The position numbers and the translations under genes are program-made. Shown piece after piece: positions 44,484 through 53,877 of a stretch of 64,000 nucleotides of DNA (positions within the stretch are counted from its first letter, which is position 1; each line of letters begins with the position of its first letter). Under the pieces are notes generated by a model. That model searched no databases. It was not told the DNA's origin and saw only the letters and a program-made list of their open reading frames with translations. Source of the stretch: Xanthomonas sp. DAR 80977 (GTDB lineage Bacteria; Pseudomonadota; Gammaproteobacteria; Xanthomonadales; Xanthomonadaceae); contig NZ_CP162487.1 of assembly GCF_041240605.1 (NCBI RefSeq), positions 1,805,001-1,869,000 on the forward strand, written 5' to 3'.

Positions 44484-45926
44484 ATGCGGCTGGGGCTGAA
44501 GCTGTTCCTGGGCTTCTTCCTGATCGTCGGCGTCGCCGCGTTCTTCGTGATGCGGGTGTTCGTCAACGAGGTCAAGCCCGGCGTGCGCCAGGCGATGGAG
44601 TCGACCCTGGTGGACGCGGCCAACGTGCTGGCGCAGATGGCCGCCAGCGACCTGAAGGCCGGGCGCATCGACAGCGGCGCCTTCGCCCGCGACCTCGGCG
44701 CGGCGCAGCGGCGCAATCCGCGCGCGATGGTGTGGCGCTTCCCCAAGCGCAGCGTCGACTACCGGGTCACCATCACCGATGCGGCCGGCGTGGTGGTGTT
44801 CGATTCGCGCGGACAGGACCTGGGCCGCGACAACTCGCGCTGGAACGACGTCTACCGCACCTTGCGCGGCGAGTACGGCGCACGCTCCAGCGCCGAGGGC
44901 GACGGCGACCCCAACCACACGGTGATGCACGTGGCCGCGCCGATCTACGATCCGGCCGACGGCCGGCGCCTGATCGGCGTGCTGACCCTGTCGCAGCCCA
45001 ACCGCAGCATCGAGCCGTTCATCGTCGCCAGCCAGCGCAGCATCCTGCTGCGCGGCGCCTGGCTGATCGGCATCTCCGCGCTGATCGGGCTGCTGATGAC
45101 CTGGGGCCTGCTGCGCGGCATCGGCCGGCTCAACCGCTACGCGCAGGCGGTCAGCGCCGGCGAGCCGGTGCCGCCGCCGCCGCCGCGCCGCGACGAGATC
45201 GGCGACCTCGGCCGCGCGCTGGAGACGATGCGGCGCAAGCTCGAGGGCAAGGCCTATGTCGAGCAGTACGTGCAGTCGCTGACCCACGAGATGAAGAGCC
45301 CGCTGGCGGCGATCCGCGGCGCCGCCGAACTGCTGCAGGAGCCGCTGCCGGACGCGGAGCGGCAACGCTTCGTGCGCAACATCGCCGAGCAGCAGCAGCG
45401 CCTCACCGAGACCATCGACAAGCTGCTGGCGCTGGCCGAGGTGGAGCAGCACGGCTGGCTGCAGCGGCGCGAGCGCATCGCGCTGGCGCCGCTGTTCGCG
45501 CAGTTGGCCGAGGCGCTGGCGCCGCCATTGCGCGCCAGCGGCGTGCGGCTGCAGGTAGGCACGCCGGAGCCGGAACTGGCATTGGCCGGCGATCCCTACC
45601 TGCTGCGCCAGGCCTTGCACAACCTGCTCGACAACGCGGTCGCGTTCTCGCCCGCCGGCGGCACGGTCGTGTTGCGCGCCGAGCGCGCCGCGGACGCGCG
45701 CATCGCCTTGCTGGTGGAGGACGCCGGTCCGGGCGTTCCCGATTACGCGCTGGAGCGGGTCTTCGAGCGCTTCTATTCGCTGGCGCGGCCGGCGAGCGGG
45801 CAGCGCAGCTCCGGCCTGGGCCTGCCGTTCGTGCGCGAGGTGGCGCGGCTGCACGGCGGCGAGGCGAGCCTGCGCAACCGCGAGGAGGGCGGCGCGGTGG
45901 CGCGGCTGTCGCTGCCGGCGGGGTGA
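44484..45926 (+). CDS. creC: CreC-like sensor histidine kinase
   Basis: A 480-residue inner-membrane sensor. TM1 at about 5-25 and TM2 at about 190-212 enclose a periplasmic sensor domain of about 165 residues (FDSRGQDLGRDNSRWNDVYRT is a CreC-type stretch). HAMP follows, then the phosphoacceptor His268 in SLTHEMKSPLAAIRGA and the ATPase domain with NLLDNAVAFSP, DAGPGVP and SGLGLPFV. It starts one base after the creB stop, so they are co-translated. In E. coli CreC responds to fermentation and growth on minimal media. Confidence 0.9.
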   Translation: MRLGLKLFLGFFLIVGVAAFFVMRVFVNEVKPGVRQAMESTLVDAANVLAQMAASDLKAGRIDSGAFARDLGAAQRRNPRAMVWRFPKRSVDYRVTITDAAGVVVFDSRGQDLGRDNSRWNDVYRTLRGEYGARSSAEGDGDPNHTVMHVAAPIYDPADGRRLIGVLTLSQPNRSIEPFIVASQRSILLRGAWLIGISALIGLLMTWGLLRGIGRLNRYAQAVSAGEPVPPPPPRRDEIGDLGRALETMRRKLEGKAYVEQYVQSLTHEMKSPLAAIRGAAELLQEPLPDAERQRFVRNIAEQQQRLTETIDKLLALAEVEQHGWLQRRERIALAPLFAQLAEALAPPLRASGVRLQVGTPEPELALAGDPYLLRQALHNLLDNAVAFSPAGGTVVLRAERAADARIALLVEDAGPGVPDYALERVFERFYSLARPASGQRSSGLGLPFVREVARLHGGEASLRNREEGGAVARLSLPAG

Positions 45927-45952
45927 GTGGCGGCGTTGCGTATCCGGTCTCC

Positions 45953-46327
45953 CTGCAGGAGGGGTTTCGGCCTCGGCAGGGGACTGACGACGTTGCGGTT
46001 CGCGACTTCGCTCGTCGCGACTGAAGTCGCTCCCACAGGGGGGGGCTTCGGTACTCGGGAGTGTGCTGCAGGAGGGGCTTCGGCCCCGACAGGGGACTGA
46101 CGACGTTGTGGTTCGCGACTTTGCTCGTCGCGACTGAAGTCGCTCCCACAGGGGGGGGGCTTCGGTACTCGGGAGTGCGCTGTAGGAGGGGCTTTGGCCC
46201 CGGCAGGGACATGATGGCGTTGCGGTTCCTGGCTTCGCTCGTCGCGGCTGAAGCCGCTCCTACAAGGGCCTTCGCGGCCTGATGGGTGCACTGTAGGAGG
46301 GGCTTCAGCCCCGACAAGGTCGATCAC
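45953..46327. repeat. Tandem repeat block between creC and creD
   Basis: Units begin with CTGCAGGAGGGG or CTGTAGGAGGGG at 45953, 46066, 46180 and 46291 (spacing 113, 114 and 111 bp; the last unit is partial). Each full unit joins a GGGGCTTCGGCCCCGACAGG half-palindrome with a CGTCGCGACTGAAGTCGCTC arm of the dispersed palindrome family. The first two units are nearly identical. It probably attenuates or ends transcription from creBC before creD. Confidence 0.85.
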
Positions 46328-46414
46328 CAAGCGTTCGCCCCGACCTCGGGCGCGAAAGCGGCCGCATCGGCGGATGGGCTGTGCAGTCCGGCATCCAGCG
46401 CGCACGCCACCCAC

Positions 46415-46441
46415 TTCACACTCGCTTCAAATTCGCCTCAA
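46415..46441 (+). promoter_or_regulatory. CreB-type operator upstream of creD
   Basis: TTCAC (46415-46419), six bases, TTCAA (46426-46430), then six more bases and CTCAA (46437-46441). E. coli CreB binds TTCAC-N6-TTCAC, so this is a near-consensus direct repeat with a third weaker copy at the same 11-bp phase. It lies 55-81 bp before the creD start codon. Confidence 0.7.
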
Positions 46442-46495
46442 ACCCCGCACACGCGGGCGCGGCACCCTGGCGTCCTCCATCACCGAGGACCGTCG

Positions 46496-47812
46496 ATGAA
46501 ATCCCTCAAGCTCGTCCTGCGATTCGCCACCATCGGCGGATTGATCCTGTTGCTGCTGATCCCGCTGCTGATGATCCGCGGCACCGTGCAAGACCGCCAG
46601 CGCTACCGCGACCAGGCGGTGGAGCGCGTATCGCAAAGCAAGGCCGGCGAGCAGCGCCTGCTCGGCCCGCTGCGGGTGATCCCGTGGACCCAGGTGCGCG
46701 ATGTCGCGGTGGTCGACGCCGACGGCAAGCGCAGCGTCAAGCGCGAAACCGAGACCGGCTACGACCTGCAGACGCCGCGGCATCTGGCGATCGACGGCGA
46801 ACTCAAGCCCTCGCAACGCAGCATCGGGCTGTTCAAGGTGCAGGTGTACAGCTGGCATGCGCGGCTCAAGGCGCAGTTCGACGACCTGGACTACGACGCG
46901 GTCGAGGGCCGCAGCTACGGCCAGCCCTATCTGGTGATCGGCATCCAGGACGTGCGCGGCCTGGTCGGTACGCCCAATCTGCGTACCGACGGCAAGGCGC
47001 TGGCGCTGCAGCCGGGGTCGCGGGCGCTGGCCGGCCTGTCCAAGGGCGTGCATGCGCTGCTGCCGGCGCTGGCCGATACGCAGCAGGGCCGGCTCACCGA
47101 CCTGCACAGCGTGGAGATGGAGTTCGTTCTGGACGGCACCCAGGGGCTGTCGATCGTGCCGGTCGGCGACGACAACCAGATCGCGCTGAGCTCGCCGTGG
47201 CCGCATCCGCTGTTCGGCGGCCGCTTCCTGCCCAACGAGCGCAGCATCGGCGAGAAGGGCTTCCAGGCCAGCTGGGCGCTGTCGTCGCTGGCCACCGGCG
47301 CGCAGGCGCAGCTGTTCTCGGGCGGCGACATCGATGCGCTGCGCGTGGACCTGGTCGATCCGGTCGACGTCTACACCCAGGCCGATCGCGCCAGCAAGTA
47401 CGGCATCCTGTTCGTGGTGCTGACCTTCGTCGCCTTCGCCCTGTTCGAGCTGATCAAGCGCCTGCCGATCCATCCGCTGCAATACCTGCTGGTCGGCCTG
47501 GCGCTGGCGATCTTCTTCCTGCTGCTGCTCAGCCTGTCCGAACACATCCCGTTCTGGCAGGCCTACCTGGTCTCGGCGGTGGCCTGCATCGGCCTGCAGT
47601 TCTTCTACCTGTCCGGGGTGTTGCGCAGCCGCGGCCGCGCCGCCGCCTTCGCCAGCATGCTCACCGTGCTGTACGGCGCGCTGTACGGATTGCTGGCGTC
47701 GGAAGACAACGCCCTGCTGATGGGCTCGCTGCTGCTGTTCGGCATCCTCGCCGCGATCATGTGGATCACCCGCAGGATCGACTGGTACGAACTCGGCGCG
47801 GCCTTGCGCTGA
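46496..47812 (+). CDS. creD: CreD inner-membrane protein
   Basis: A 438-residue membrane protein with one N-terminal helix (about 11-28), a large periplasmic domain (about 30-300) and five or six closely spaced C-terminal helices (about 305-425). Landmarks of the family are PLLMIRGTVQDRQ, GQPYLVIGIQDVRGL and SKYGILFVVLTFVAFALFEL. CreD is the best-known target of CreB, and its overproduction is linked to colicin E2 and beta-lactam phenotypes in other bacteria. It is separated from creBC by a repeat block and has its own CreB-type operator. Confidence 0.93.
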   Translation: MKSLKLVLRFATIGGLILLLLIPLLMIRGTVQDRQRYRDQAVERVSQSKAGEQRLLGPLRVIPWTQVRDVAVVDADGKRSVKRETETGYDLQTPRHLAIDGELKPSQRSIGLFKVQVYSWHARLKAQFDDLDYDAVEGRSYGQPYLVIGIQDVRGLVGTPNLRTDGKALALQPGSRALAGLSKGVHALLPALADTQQGRLTDLHSVEMEFVLDGTQGLSIVPVGDDNQIALSSPWPHPLFGGRFLPNERSIGEKGFQASWALSSLATGAQAQLFSGGDIDALRVDLVDPVDVYTQADRASKYGILFVVLTFVAFALFELIKRLPIHPLQYLLVGLALAIFFLLLLSLSEHIPFWQAYLVSAVACIGLQFFYLSGVLRSRGRAAAFASMLTVLYGALYGLLASEDNALLMGSLLLFGILAAIMWITRRIDWYELGAALR

Positions 47813-47837
47813 GCCGGCACGCGACCAGGACCCCGCC

Positions 47838-48272
47838 ATGTCGGCGCACACCCATCTGCATCGTCGCGTCCAGACCCTGTTGCCGGACGCCTTGGACACC
47901 CGCGGCCTGCACCGCGGCAATGCCGGCGCCGCGCTGGCGCGCAGCGCGCAGGCGGCGCTGGTCACCGCCGCCGACCGCGGCGGCGCGCTGTGGCTGCGGC
48001 TGAGCGAACGCAGCCGCGACGCGCTGGCCGCGCACGGCCTGGCGTTCCTGGCGGCGGCGCTGCAGGCCCGCGCCGCCTTGCCGGGCGAGGCCGAGCCGTG
48101 GCGCTACTGCGCCTGGCGCGCGCTGCGCCGCGACTCGGCCTGGGCGCAGGCCGCCGCGCAGGACGCGCAGGCAAGCCACGGCCCCGGGTTCGTGACCTGG
48201 GAAGCGCAAGGACGCGCGCGGTTGCTGGTGCTGCCGGCACAGGCGGCGCTGCTGTGCCGATGGTGGAGATGA
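47838..48272 (+). CDS. Alanine/arginine-rich protein of unknown function
   Basis: A 144-residue protein beginning 25 bp after creD and probably co-transcribed. It has no membrane segment or signal peptide. Composition is dominated by alanine, arginine and leucine, with helical segments such as RDALAAHGLAFLAAALQARAAL. No catalytic motif or family was recognised. Third-position GC bias supports coding, but confidence is limited because any frame in this GC-rich DNA tends to be open. Confidence 0.6.
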   Translation: MSAHTHLHRRVQTLLPDALDTRGLHRGNAGAALARSAQAALVTAADRGGALWLRLSERSRDALAAHGLAFLAAALQARAALPGEAEPWRYCAWRALRRDSAWAQAAAQDAQASHGPGFVTWEAQGRARLLVLPAQAALLCRWWR

Positions 48273-48381
48273 GCGCGCGACGGCGTTGGCACGAGCGCCG
48301 TTTCGCCTGGCGTGCGCGCTGCCGGCCAGCGTGATCGCCGGTCGCGGTCACGCACCGGCACCCGACATGGACCGGCAAGGG

Positions 48382-48864
48382 CGATAGCGCGACGCAATCG
48401 CGGCCACGGACGCCGCCGCCGCAACAGCGGGCAGGAGGCCCAACGCCAGGGACCGCGCCATGGAGGGAGCGAGTGGGCAAACCCGATCGCACGAGGCGAT
48501 CGCGGCCACGGATGCCGCCGCAGGACGCACCACCGGGCAGGAGGCCCGGCGCCAGGGACGGCGCCATGGAGGGAGCGAGTGGGCAAACCCGATCGCACGA
48601 GGCGATCGCGGCCACGGATGCCGTCGCAGGACGCACCACCGGGCAGGAGGCCCGACGCCAGGGACGGCGCCATGGAGGGAACGGGCAAATCCGATCGCAT
48701 GAGGCGATCGCGGCTACGGATGCCGCCGCAGGACGCAATAGCGGGCAAGAGGCCCGACGCCAGGGAGGGCGCCATGGACGGCGCAAGCCATCGCGGCCAT
48801 GGACGCCGCGGCACCACGCAGGACCGGGCAAGGAGGCCCCGCGCCAGGGATGGCGGCAGGAGTG
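48382..48864. repeat. Tandem array of five units of about 102-107 bp
   Basis: Units start at about 48382, 48484, 48590, 48692 and 48788. Each contains CGATCGCACGAGGCGATCGC (a palindrome), CGGATGCCGCCGCAGGACGC, a GGGCAGGAGGCCC palindrome and GGCGCCAGGGACGGCGCC, then ATGGAGGGA. The inner units are most alike, the outer ones more diverged. The surrounding 48273-48925 has no supported gene; frames through the array only follow the repeat. Confidence 0.85.
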
Positions 48865-48925
48865 AATCGAGCAGGGCAGCGCCAAGCCGGCAGCGCCAGG
48901 GAAACGCCTGCGGTAGAGTCCACGG

Positions 48926-49531
48926 ATGGACTCTCCGCTCCCCATCCAGCGCCTGCGCGGCGCGCAGATCGCTCCGTTCCTGGACGACGTCGCGCGGTTG
49001 CGCATCGCCGTGTTCCGCGACTGGCCGTACCTGTACGCCGGCGACCTGGACTACGAGCGCGAGTATCTGTCCGCCTACGCCGCGTCGCCCGACAGCGTGT
49101 TCGTGCTGGCGCGCGACGGCGACCGCGTGATCGGCGCCTCCACCGGGCTGCCGCTCGCCGACGATGCCGAGGCGTTCGGCGCGGCCTTCGCCGGCAGCCC
49201 CATCGCGGTGTCGGACGTGTTCTATTTCGGCGAATCGGTGCTGTTGCCGGCCTATCGCGGCCGCGGCGTCGGCCACGCCTTCTTCGATCATCGCGAAGCG
49301 CATGCGCGCGCGCTCGGCCGCTTCGCCCTGACCGCGTTCTGCGCGGTGGACCGCGACTCCGACGATCCGCGGCGTCCGCCCGGCTACCGCGGCAACGACG
49401 CGTTCTGGCACAAGCGCGGCTACCTGCGGCAGCCGTCGCTGCGCATGCAGCTGGCGTGGGACGAACTGGAGCGCGGCGAGATCCTGCACACCCTGAGTTT
49501 CTGGACCCGGCCACTGGAGCCCGCCGCATGA
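48926..49531 (+). CDS. GNAT-family N-acetyltransferase
   Basis: A 201-residue cytoplasmic protein. The GNAT fold is seen in DSVFVLARDGDRVIGASTGLPL (about 52-73), FYFGESVLLPAYRGRGVGHAFFDHRE (about 99-124, with acetyl-CoA signature RGRGVG), and WHKRGYLRQPSLRMQLAWDEL at the end. Its stop overlaps the start of the nitrilase-family gene as ATGA, so they are translationally coupled. A joint role in processing a small amine or amide is possible; the substrate is unknown. Confidence 0.87.
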   Translation: MDSPLPIQRLRGAQIAPFLDDVARLRIAVFRDWPYLYAGDLDYEREYLSAYAASPDSVFVLARDGDRVIGASTGLPLADDAEAFGAAFAGSPIAVSDVFYFGESVLLPAYRGRGVGHAFFDHREAHARALGRFALTAFCAVDRDSDDPRRPPGYRGNDAFWHKRGYLRQPSLRMQLAWDELERGEILHTLSFWTRPLEPAA

Positions 49532-50442
49532 AGATCGCCGTCGCCAAGTACCCGATCGGCGCGCCGGTCGATTTCGCCGCCTTCGCCGACAAGCAGGCGG
49601 CCCTGATCGGCCAGGCCGCGCAGGCCGGCGCGCAGCTGGCGGTGCTGCCGGAATACCTGTCGCTGGAACTGGCCGCGACCTTCGCCAGCGCCGTGTCCGA
49701 GGACCTGCCGGCCTCGCTGGCGGCGATCCAGGCGCTGCACCCGCAGTACCTGGCGCTGTTCGCGCAGCTGGCGCAGCGGCATCGCCTGCACCTGGTCGCC
49801 GGCAGTTTCCTGCTGGCCAGCGGCGAGGGCCGCTACCGCAACCGCGCCTACTGGTTCGCGCCCGACGGCCGCCACGGCTGGCAGGACAAGCTGCAGCTGA
49901 CCGGCTTCGAGAAGGCCACCGGCCTGATCGACGGCGGCGACGCGCTGAAGGTGTTCGCGGCGGGCGACGACGTGCGCGCCGGCGTGGCGGTCTGCTACGA
50001 CAGCGAGTTCCCGCTGCCGGTGCGCGCCCAGTACGAGGCCGGCGCGCGCCTGCTGGTGGTGCCCAGCTGCACCGACACCGAGGCCGGCGCCACCCGCGTG
50101 CGCATCGGCTGCCTGGCGCGTGCGCTGGAGAACCGCATCTTCGTCGCCCAGTCGGTGACCGCCGGCCTGGCCGAATGGAGCCCGGCGCTGGACGTGAACA
50201 CCGGCGAGGCGGCGATCTACGCGCCGATGGACGCCGGTTTCCCGGCCGACGGCATCGTCGCGCAGACCCAGGGCGAGCAGGTCTGGGCGCTGGCCGACCT
50301 GGACTTCGCCGCGTTCGAGGCCAGCCGCGCCCGCGCCCAGGTCGCCAACGACCGCGACTGGCGCGGCCAGCTGGCCCCGGCCATCGTGCGCGCGGAGCTG
50401 GCCGGGTTCGACCAAGTCGGCGGGCCGTCCGTCCCGGAGTAG
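49528..50442 (+). CDS. Carbon-nitrogen hydrolase (nitrilase superfamily)
   Basis: A 304-residue cytoplasmic enzyme with the family Glu-Lys-Cys triad: Glu42 (LPEYLSLE), Lys121 (QDKLQLTGFE) and the nucleophile Cys156 (VAVCYDSEFP). It should hydrolyse an amide or carbamoyl substrate. The arrangement with an upstream GNAT gene, overlapping by four bases, is common among Gammaproteobacteria. The distinct amidase branch cannot be assigned by eye. Confidence 0.9.
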   Translation: MKIAVAKYPIGAPVDFAAFADKQAALIGQAAQAGAQLAVLPEYLSLELAATFASAVSEDLPASLAAIQALHPQYLALFAQLAQRHRLHLVAGSFLLASGEGRYRNRAYWFAPDGRHGWQDKLQLTGFEKATGLIDGGDALKVFAAGDDVRAGVAVCYDSEFPLPVRAQYEAGARLLVVPSCTDTEAGATRVRIGCLARALENRIFVAQSVTAGLAEWSPALDVNTGEAAIYAPMDAGFPADGIVAQTQGEQVWALADLDFAAFEASRARAQVANDRDWRGQLAPAIVRAELAGFDQVGGPSVPE

Positions 50443-50591
50443 GCCCAGGCAGGTCCGTCAGCCGCCGCTGCGCGCACGGCCTCGAACCGCCGCCGCGAAC
50501 GCAAGGCGCCGCGGCCAGCCCGGGCAGCACACGCCATGCGAACGCGCGATGCGCTTTGCTGCGCTTCCGACCCAACCGGTGCACTCCCTCG

Positions 50592-51674
50592 ATGCCCAAG
50601 ACCCTGCTGCCGCATGCCGTGCGCCTGGAATTCGCGCCCGGCGCGCTGGTCCACGCCAACCTGTCCGGCGCCGCCTTCACCGACGACTGGCTGTGGGTGG
50701 CCGGCGACGAAGCCTGCGCGGTCGATCGCCTGCACGCCCTGGCGCCGGTCGGCGACGAGGCGCTGCGCTTCGGCGATGGCCGCAGTTTCGCCCTCGGCGA
50801 CCTGCTCGACCTGCCCGGTGACCACGACGAGGAGGCCGACCTGGAAGGCATGGCGCTGTCGCCCGGCTACCTGTGGGTGGTCGGCTCGCACGGCATGAAG
50901 CGCAAGAACGCCAAGCCCGATCGCGACGACGCCGACAACGGCAAGCGCCTGGCCAAGCTCAAGCTCGACGCCAACCGGCGCCTGCTCGCCTGCCTGCCGA
51001 TCGAGCGCGCCGCCGACGGCGCGCCGCAGCTGGTGCGCGACGCCGCCGACGGCCGCCGCGCGCTGCGGCTGAAGGGCGACGCCAGGCACAACCAGCTCAC
51101 CGAGCTGCTGGAGGACGATCCGCACTTCGGCGCCTATCTGAAGATCCCCGGCAAGGACAACGGCTTCGATATCGAAGGCATGGCGGTGGACGGCCAGCGC
51201 CTGCTGCTGGGCCTGCGCGGCCCGGTGCTGCGCGGCTGGGCCGGGCTGCTGGAGATCGCGGTCGAAGCCCACCACGACCACCTGCGGCTGGTGCCGCTGG
51301 ACGAGGCGGGCACCCTGCTGCGCAAGCATTTCCTGCAACTGGGCGGACTCGGCGTGCGCGACCTGCATTTCCACGGCGAGGACCTGTACCTGCTGGCCGG
51401 CCCGACCATGGTGCTGAACGGCGAGATCCGCCTGTTCCGCTGGCCCGGCGCGCGCGCGGCGCTGGCCGCCAACCGCGCGCCGGTACGGTTCCAGCGCGAA
51501 CTGGTCAAATCGCTGGAGCTGCCGCATGGCGAGGACAGCGACCGCGCCGAAGCGCTGTGCAACCTGCCGCCGGCGCTGGCCGGCGGCGTGCCGACGTGGC
51601 TGGTGCTGTACGACGCGCCGGGGCCGGCGCGCAGCGACGGCGAATGCGTGGTGCATGGCGATCTGCTGCGCTAG
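50592..51674 (+). CDS. DUF3616-family protein
   Basis: A 360-residue protein without signal peptide or membrane helices. Repeated segments such as DLEGMALSPGYLWVVGSHGMKRK (about 84-106) and GFDIEGMAVDGQRLLLGLRGPVLRGWAGLLEI (about 191-222) match the DUF3616 pattern, thought to be a beta-propeller-like fold. Function is not established. It is probably monocistronic: 149 bp separate it from the nitrilase gene, and a palindromic terminator follows the stop. Confidence 0.8.
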   Translation: MPKTLLPHAVRLEFAPGALVHANLSGAAFTDDWLWVAGDEACAVDRLHALAPVGDEALRFGDGRSFALGDLLDLPGDHDEEADLEGMALSPGYLWVVGSHGMKRKNAKPDRDDADNGKRLAKLKLDANRRLLACLPIERAADGAPQLVRDAADGRRALRLKGDARHNQLTELLEDDPHFGAYLKIPGKDNGFDIEGMAVDGQRLLLGLRGPVLRGWAGLLEIAVEAHHDHLRLVPLDEAGTLLRKHFLQLGGLGVRDLHFHGEDLYLLAGPTMVLNGEIRLFRWPGARAALAANRAPVRFQRELVKSLELPHGEDSDRAEALCNLPPALAGGVPTWLVLYDAPGPARSDGECVVHGDLLR

Positions 51675-51702
51675 CGCAGATCACGGCCATCGATGGATCG
51701 TG

Positions 51703-51771
51703 TGTGGGAGCGACTTCAGTCGCGACGGGGCTTTTCCGGTAACGCCCGTCGCGACTGAAGTCGCTCCCACA
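51703..51771. terminator. Perfect palindrome between DUF3616 gene and gltX
   Basis: A stem of about 28 bp (TGTGGGAGCGACTTCAGTCG... with its reverse complement ending at 51771) and a short loop. It begins 28 bp after the DUF3616 stop and about 105 bp before gltX. Near-identical to 11517-11584 and 22898-22965. Confidence 0.75.
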
Positions 51772-51876
51772 GCGAAAGGTGTCCATGCGATGTCGGAGCC
51801 GGCACCGCACCGCCTCCGGGCAACACAAGGCCTGGCGGGGTAAAATCGCCCGATTCCCGTTTGCTCCGAGCGTTCC

Positions 51877-53283
51877 ATGGCCTGCCGTACCCGTTTCGCC
51901 CCCAGTCCCACCGGTTACCTGCACATCGGCGGCGCGCGCACCGCGCTGTACTGCTGGCTGGAGGCGCGCCACCGCGGCGGCGAGTTCGTGCTGCGCATCG
52001 AGGACACCGACCGCGAGCGCAGCACCCAGGCGGCGATCGACGCCATCCTGGAAGCGATGGACTGGCTCGGCCTGGACTACGACGAAGGCCCGGTCTACCA
52101 GACCCAGCGCATCGCCCGCTACCAGGAAGTGGCCGAGCAGCTGCTCGCCGCCGGCAAGGCCTATTACGCCTACGAGACCCGCGAGGAGCTCGACGCGATG
52201 CGCGAGGCGGCCATGGCCAAGCAGGAAAAGCCGCGCTACAACGGCGCCGCGCGCGAGCAGAACCTGCCGTACCGCGACGATCCGAACCGGGTGATCCGTT
52301 TCAAGAACCCGGACGGCGGCAGCGTGGTGTTCGACGACCTGATCAAGGGCCGCATCGAGATCGCCAACAGCGAGCTCGACGACATGGTGATCTTCCGCCC
52401 CGACGGCTACCCCACCTACAACTTCGCGGTGGTGGTGGACGACTGGGACATGGGCATCACCGAGGTCATCCGCGGCGACGACCACATCAACAATACCCCG
52501 CGCCAGATCAACATCTACCAAGCGCTGGGCGCGCCGGTGCCGAAGTTCGCGCACATGCCGATGATCCTGGACGAGCAGGGCGCCAAGCTGTCCAAGCGCA
52601 CCGGCGCGGCCGACGTGATGCAGTACAGGGACGCCGGCTACCTGCCGCACGCGCTGATCAACTACCTGGCGCGGCTGGGCTGGTCGCACGGCGACCAGGA
52701 ACTGTTCGGCCGCCAGGAGCTGATCGACCTGTTCGACGTCAAGGACGTCAATTCCAAGGCCGCGCGGCTGGACATGGCCAAGCTCGGCTGGGTCAACCAG
52801 CACTACCTGAAGACCGACGACCCGGCCACGATCGCGCCGCAGCTGGAGTACCAGCTGGCCAAGCTCGGCATCGACCCGGCGACCGGCCCGGCCGCCGCCG
52901 ACGTGGTGCTGGCGCTGCGCGAGCGCGTGCAGACGCTGAAGGACATGGCCGAGAAGGCGGTGGTCTGGTACCGGCCGCTGGAGATCTACGACGAGGCCGC
53001 GGTGGCCAAGCACCTGAAGCCGGGCGCCGAGCTGGCGCTGGGCAAGGCGCGCGAACTGCTGGCCGCGCTGGGGCAGTGGAGCGTGGACGGCGTGTCCGCC
53101 GCGCTGCACGATGCCGCCGCCGCGCTGGAGATCGGCATGGGCAAGGTGGCGCAGCCGCTGCGCGTGGCCATCACCGGCACCCAGGTCAGCCCGGACATCT
53201 CCTACACGGTGTACCTGGCCGGCCGCGAGCAGGCCTTGAAACGCATCGACGCCGCGCTCATCAAGATCCCAGCGGGAAGCTGA
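51877..53283 (+). CDS. gltX: Glutamyl-tRNA synthetase
   Basis: A 468-residue class I aminoacyl-tRNA synthetase. The HIGH motif appears as HIGG (His16) in [18 protein letters not shown] and the KMSKS motif as KLSKRTG near residue 240. [19 protein letters not shown] and the C-terminal anticodon-binding helical region (from about 320) match bacterial GluRS of about 470 residues. It charges tRNA-Glu for translation and supplies Glu-tRNA for haem synthesis. The zur-like gene starts 17 bp after the stop. Confidence 0.97.
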   Translation: MACRTRFAPSPTGYLHIGGARTALYCWLEARHRGGEFVLRIEDTDRERSTQAAIDAILEAMDWLGLDYDEGPVYQTQRIARYQEVAEQLLAAGKAYYAYETREELDAMREAAMAKQEKPRYNGAAREQNLPYRDDPNRVIRFKNPDGGSVVFDDLIKGRIEIANSELDDMVIFRPDGYPTYNFAVVVDDWDMGITEVIRGDDHINNTPRQINIYQALGAPVPKFAHMPMILDEQGAKLSKRTGAADVMQYRDAGYLPHALINYLARLGWSHGDQELFGRQELIDLFDVKDVNSKAARLDMAKLGWVNQHYLKTDDPATIAPQLEYQLAKLGIDPATGPAAADVVLALRERVQTLKDMAEKAVVWYRPLEIYDEAAVAKHLKPGAELALGKARELLAALGQWSVDGVSAALHDAAAALEIGMGKVAQPLRVAITGTQVSPDISYTVYLAGREQALKRIDAALIKIPAGS

Positions 53284-53300
53284 TTCCCCGGAGAACCGCC

Positions 53301-53789
53301 ATGTCCAGCAAGAAGACCGCCTGCACCGAGCCGCACCACCACGTCCACGACGCCGACGACTTCGTCAAGGTGGTGGAGCGGGTGAGCCGCGAACGCGGGC
53401 TGCGGCTGACCCCGATCCGCGCCAACGTGCTGCGCCTGATCGCCGAGGCGGGGCGCCCGGTGAAGGCCTACGACCTGCTGGAATGGGTGCGCGAGGGCAA
53501 GAGCGTGGGCGCCGACGCGCCGCCCACCGTGTACCGCGCGCTGGATTTCCTGATGGCCAACGGCTTCGTGCACAAGCTCGAGTCGGTCAACGCCTTCGTC
53601 GCCTGCCACCATCCCAGCAGCGCGCAGCACTCGGTGCCGTTCCTGATCTGCGACCGCTGCCACAGCGCGGTCGAGCTGGAGGACCGCGACGTGGTCGCGC
53701 AACTGGAACAGCGCGCCAAGGCGCTGGGCTTCCAGCCGCAGGCGCAGACCCTGGAAGTGCACGGGCTATGCGCGCGCTGCGCCGGCTAG
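53301..53789 (+). CDS. zur: Fur-family regulator, probably Zur
   Basis: A 162-residue regulator. The N-terminus is histidine-rich (HHHVHD), followed by a winged-helix domain (RLTPIRANVLRLIAEAGRPV, then PPTVYRALDFLMANGFVHKL) and a dimerisation domain with two CxxC pairs, ICDRCHSAVEL and LCARCAG, the structural zinc site. HHPSSAQHSVPFLICDRC fits Zur more than Fur. It probably represses zinc uptake genes. It is likely expressed from the gltX transcript, given the 17-bp gap. The split between Zur and other Fur members is a judgement from motifs. Confidence 0.85.
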   Translation: MSSKKTACTEPHHHVHDADDFVKVVERVSRERGLRLTPIRANVLRLIAEAGRPVKAYDLLEWVREGKSVGADAPPTVYRALDFLMANGFVHKLESVNAFVACHHPSSAQHSVPFLICDRCHSAVELEDRDVVAQLEQRAKALGFQPQAQTLEVHGLCARCAG

Positions 53790-53877
53790 GGCGCTACGCC
53801 TTGGTGTAGCGCCGGACCCTTGTCGTGCCGGCGCGTTCGATCCGTTGCACCGGTACGCGGAGCTTGCGCCGCCCGCA

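Noticed and set aside
45953..46327. Possible insertion sequence between creC and creD
   Set aside because: There is no transposase frame and no terminal inverted repeats; it is a tandem array of known hairpin words.
48382..48864. Possible CRISPR array
   Set aside because: Units are contiguous repeats of more than 100 bp without unique spacers and there is no cas gene nearby.
51780..51876. tRNA gene next to gltX
   Set aside because: No cloverleaf, T-loop GGTTCRA or acceptor stem could be found in the gltX leader.
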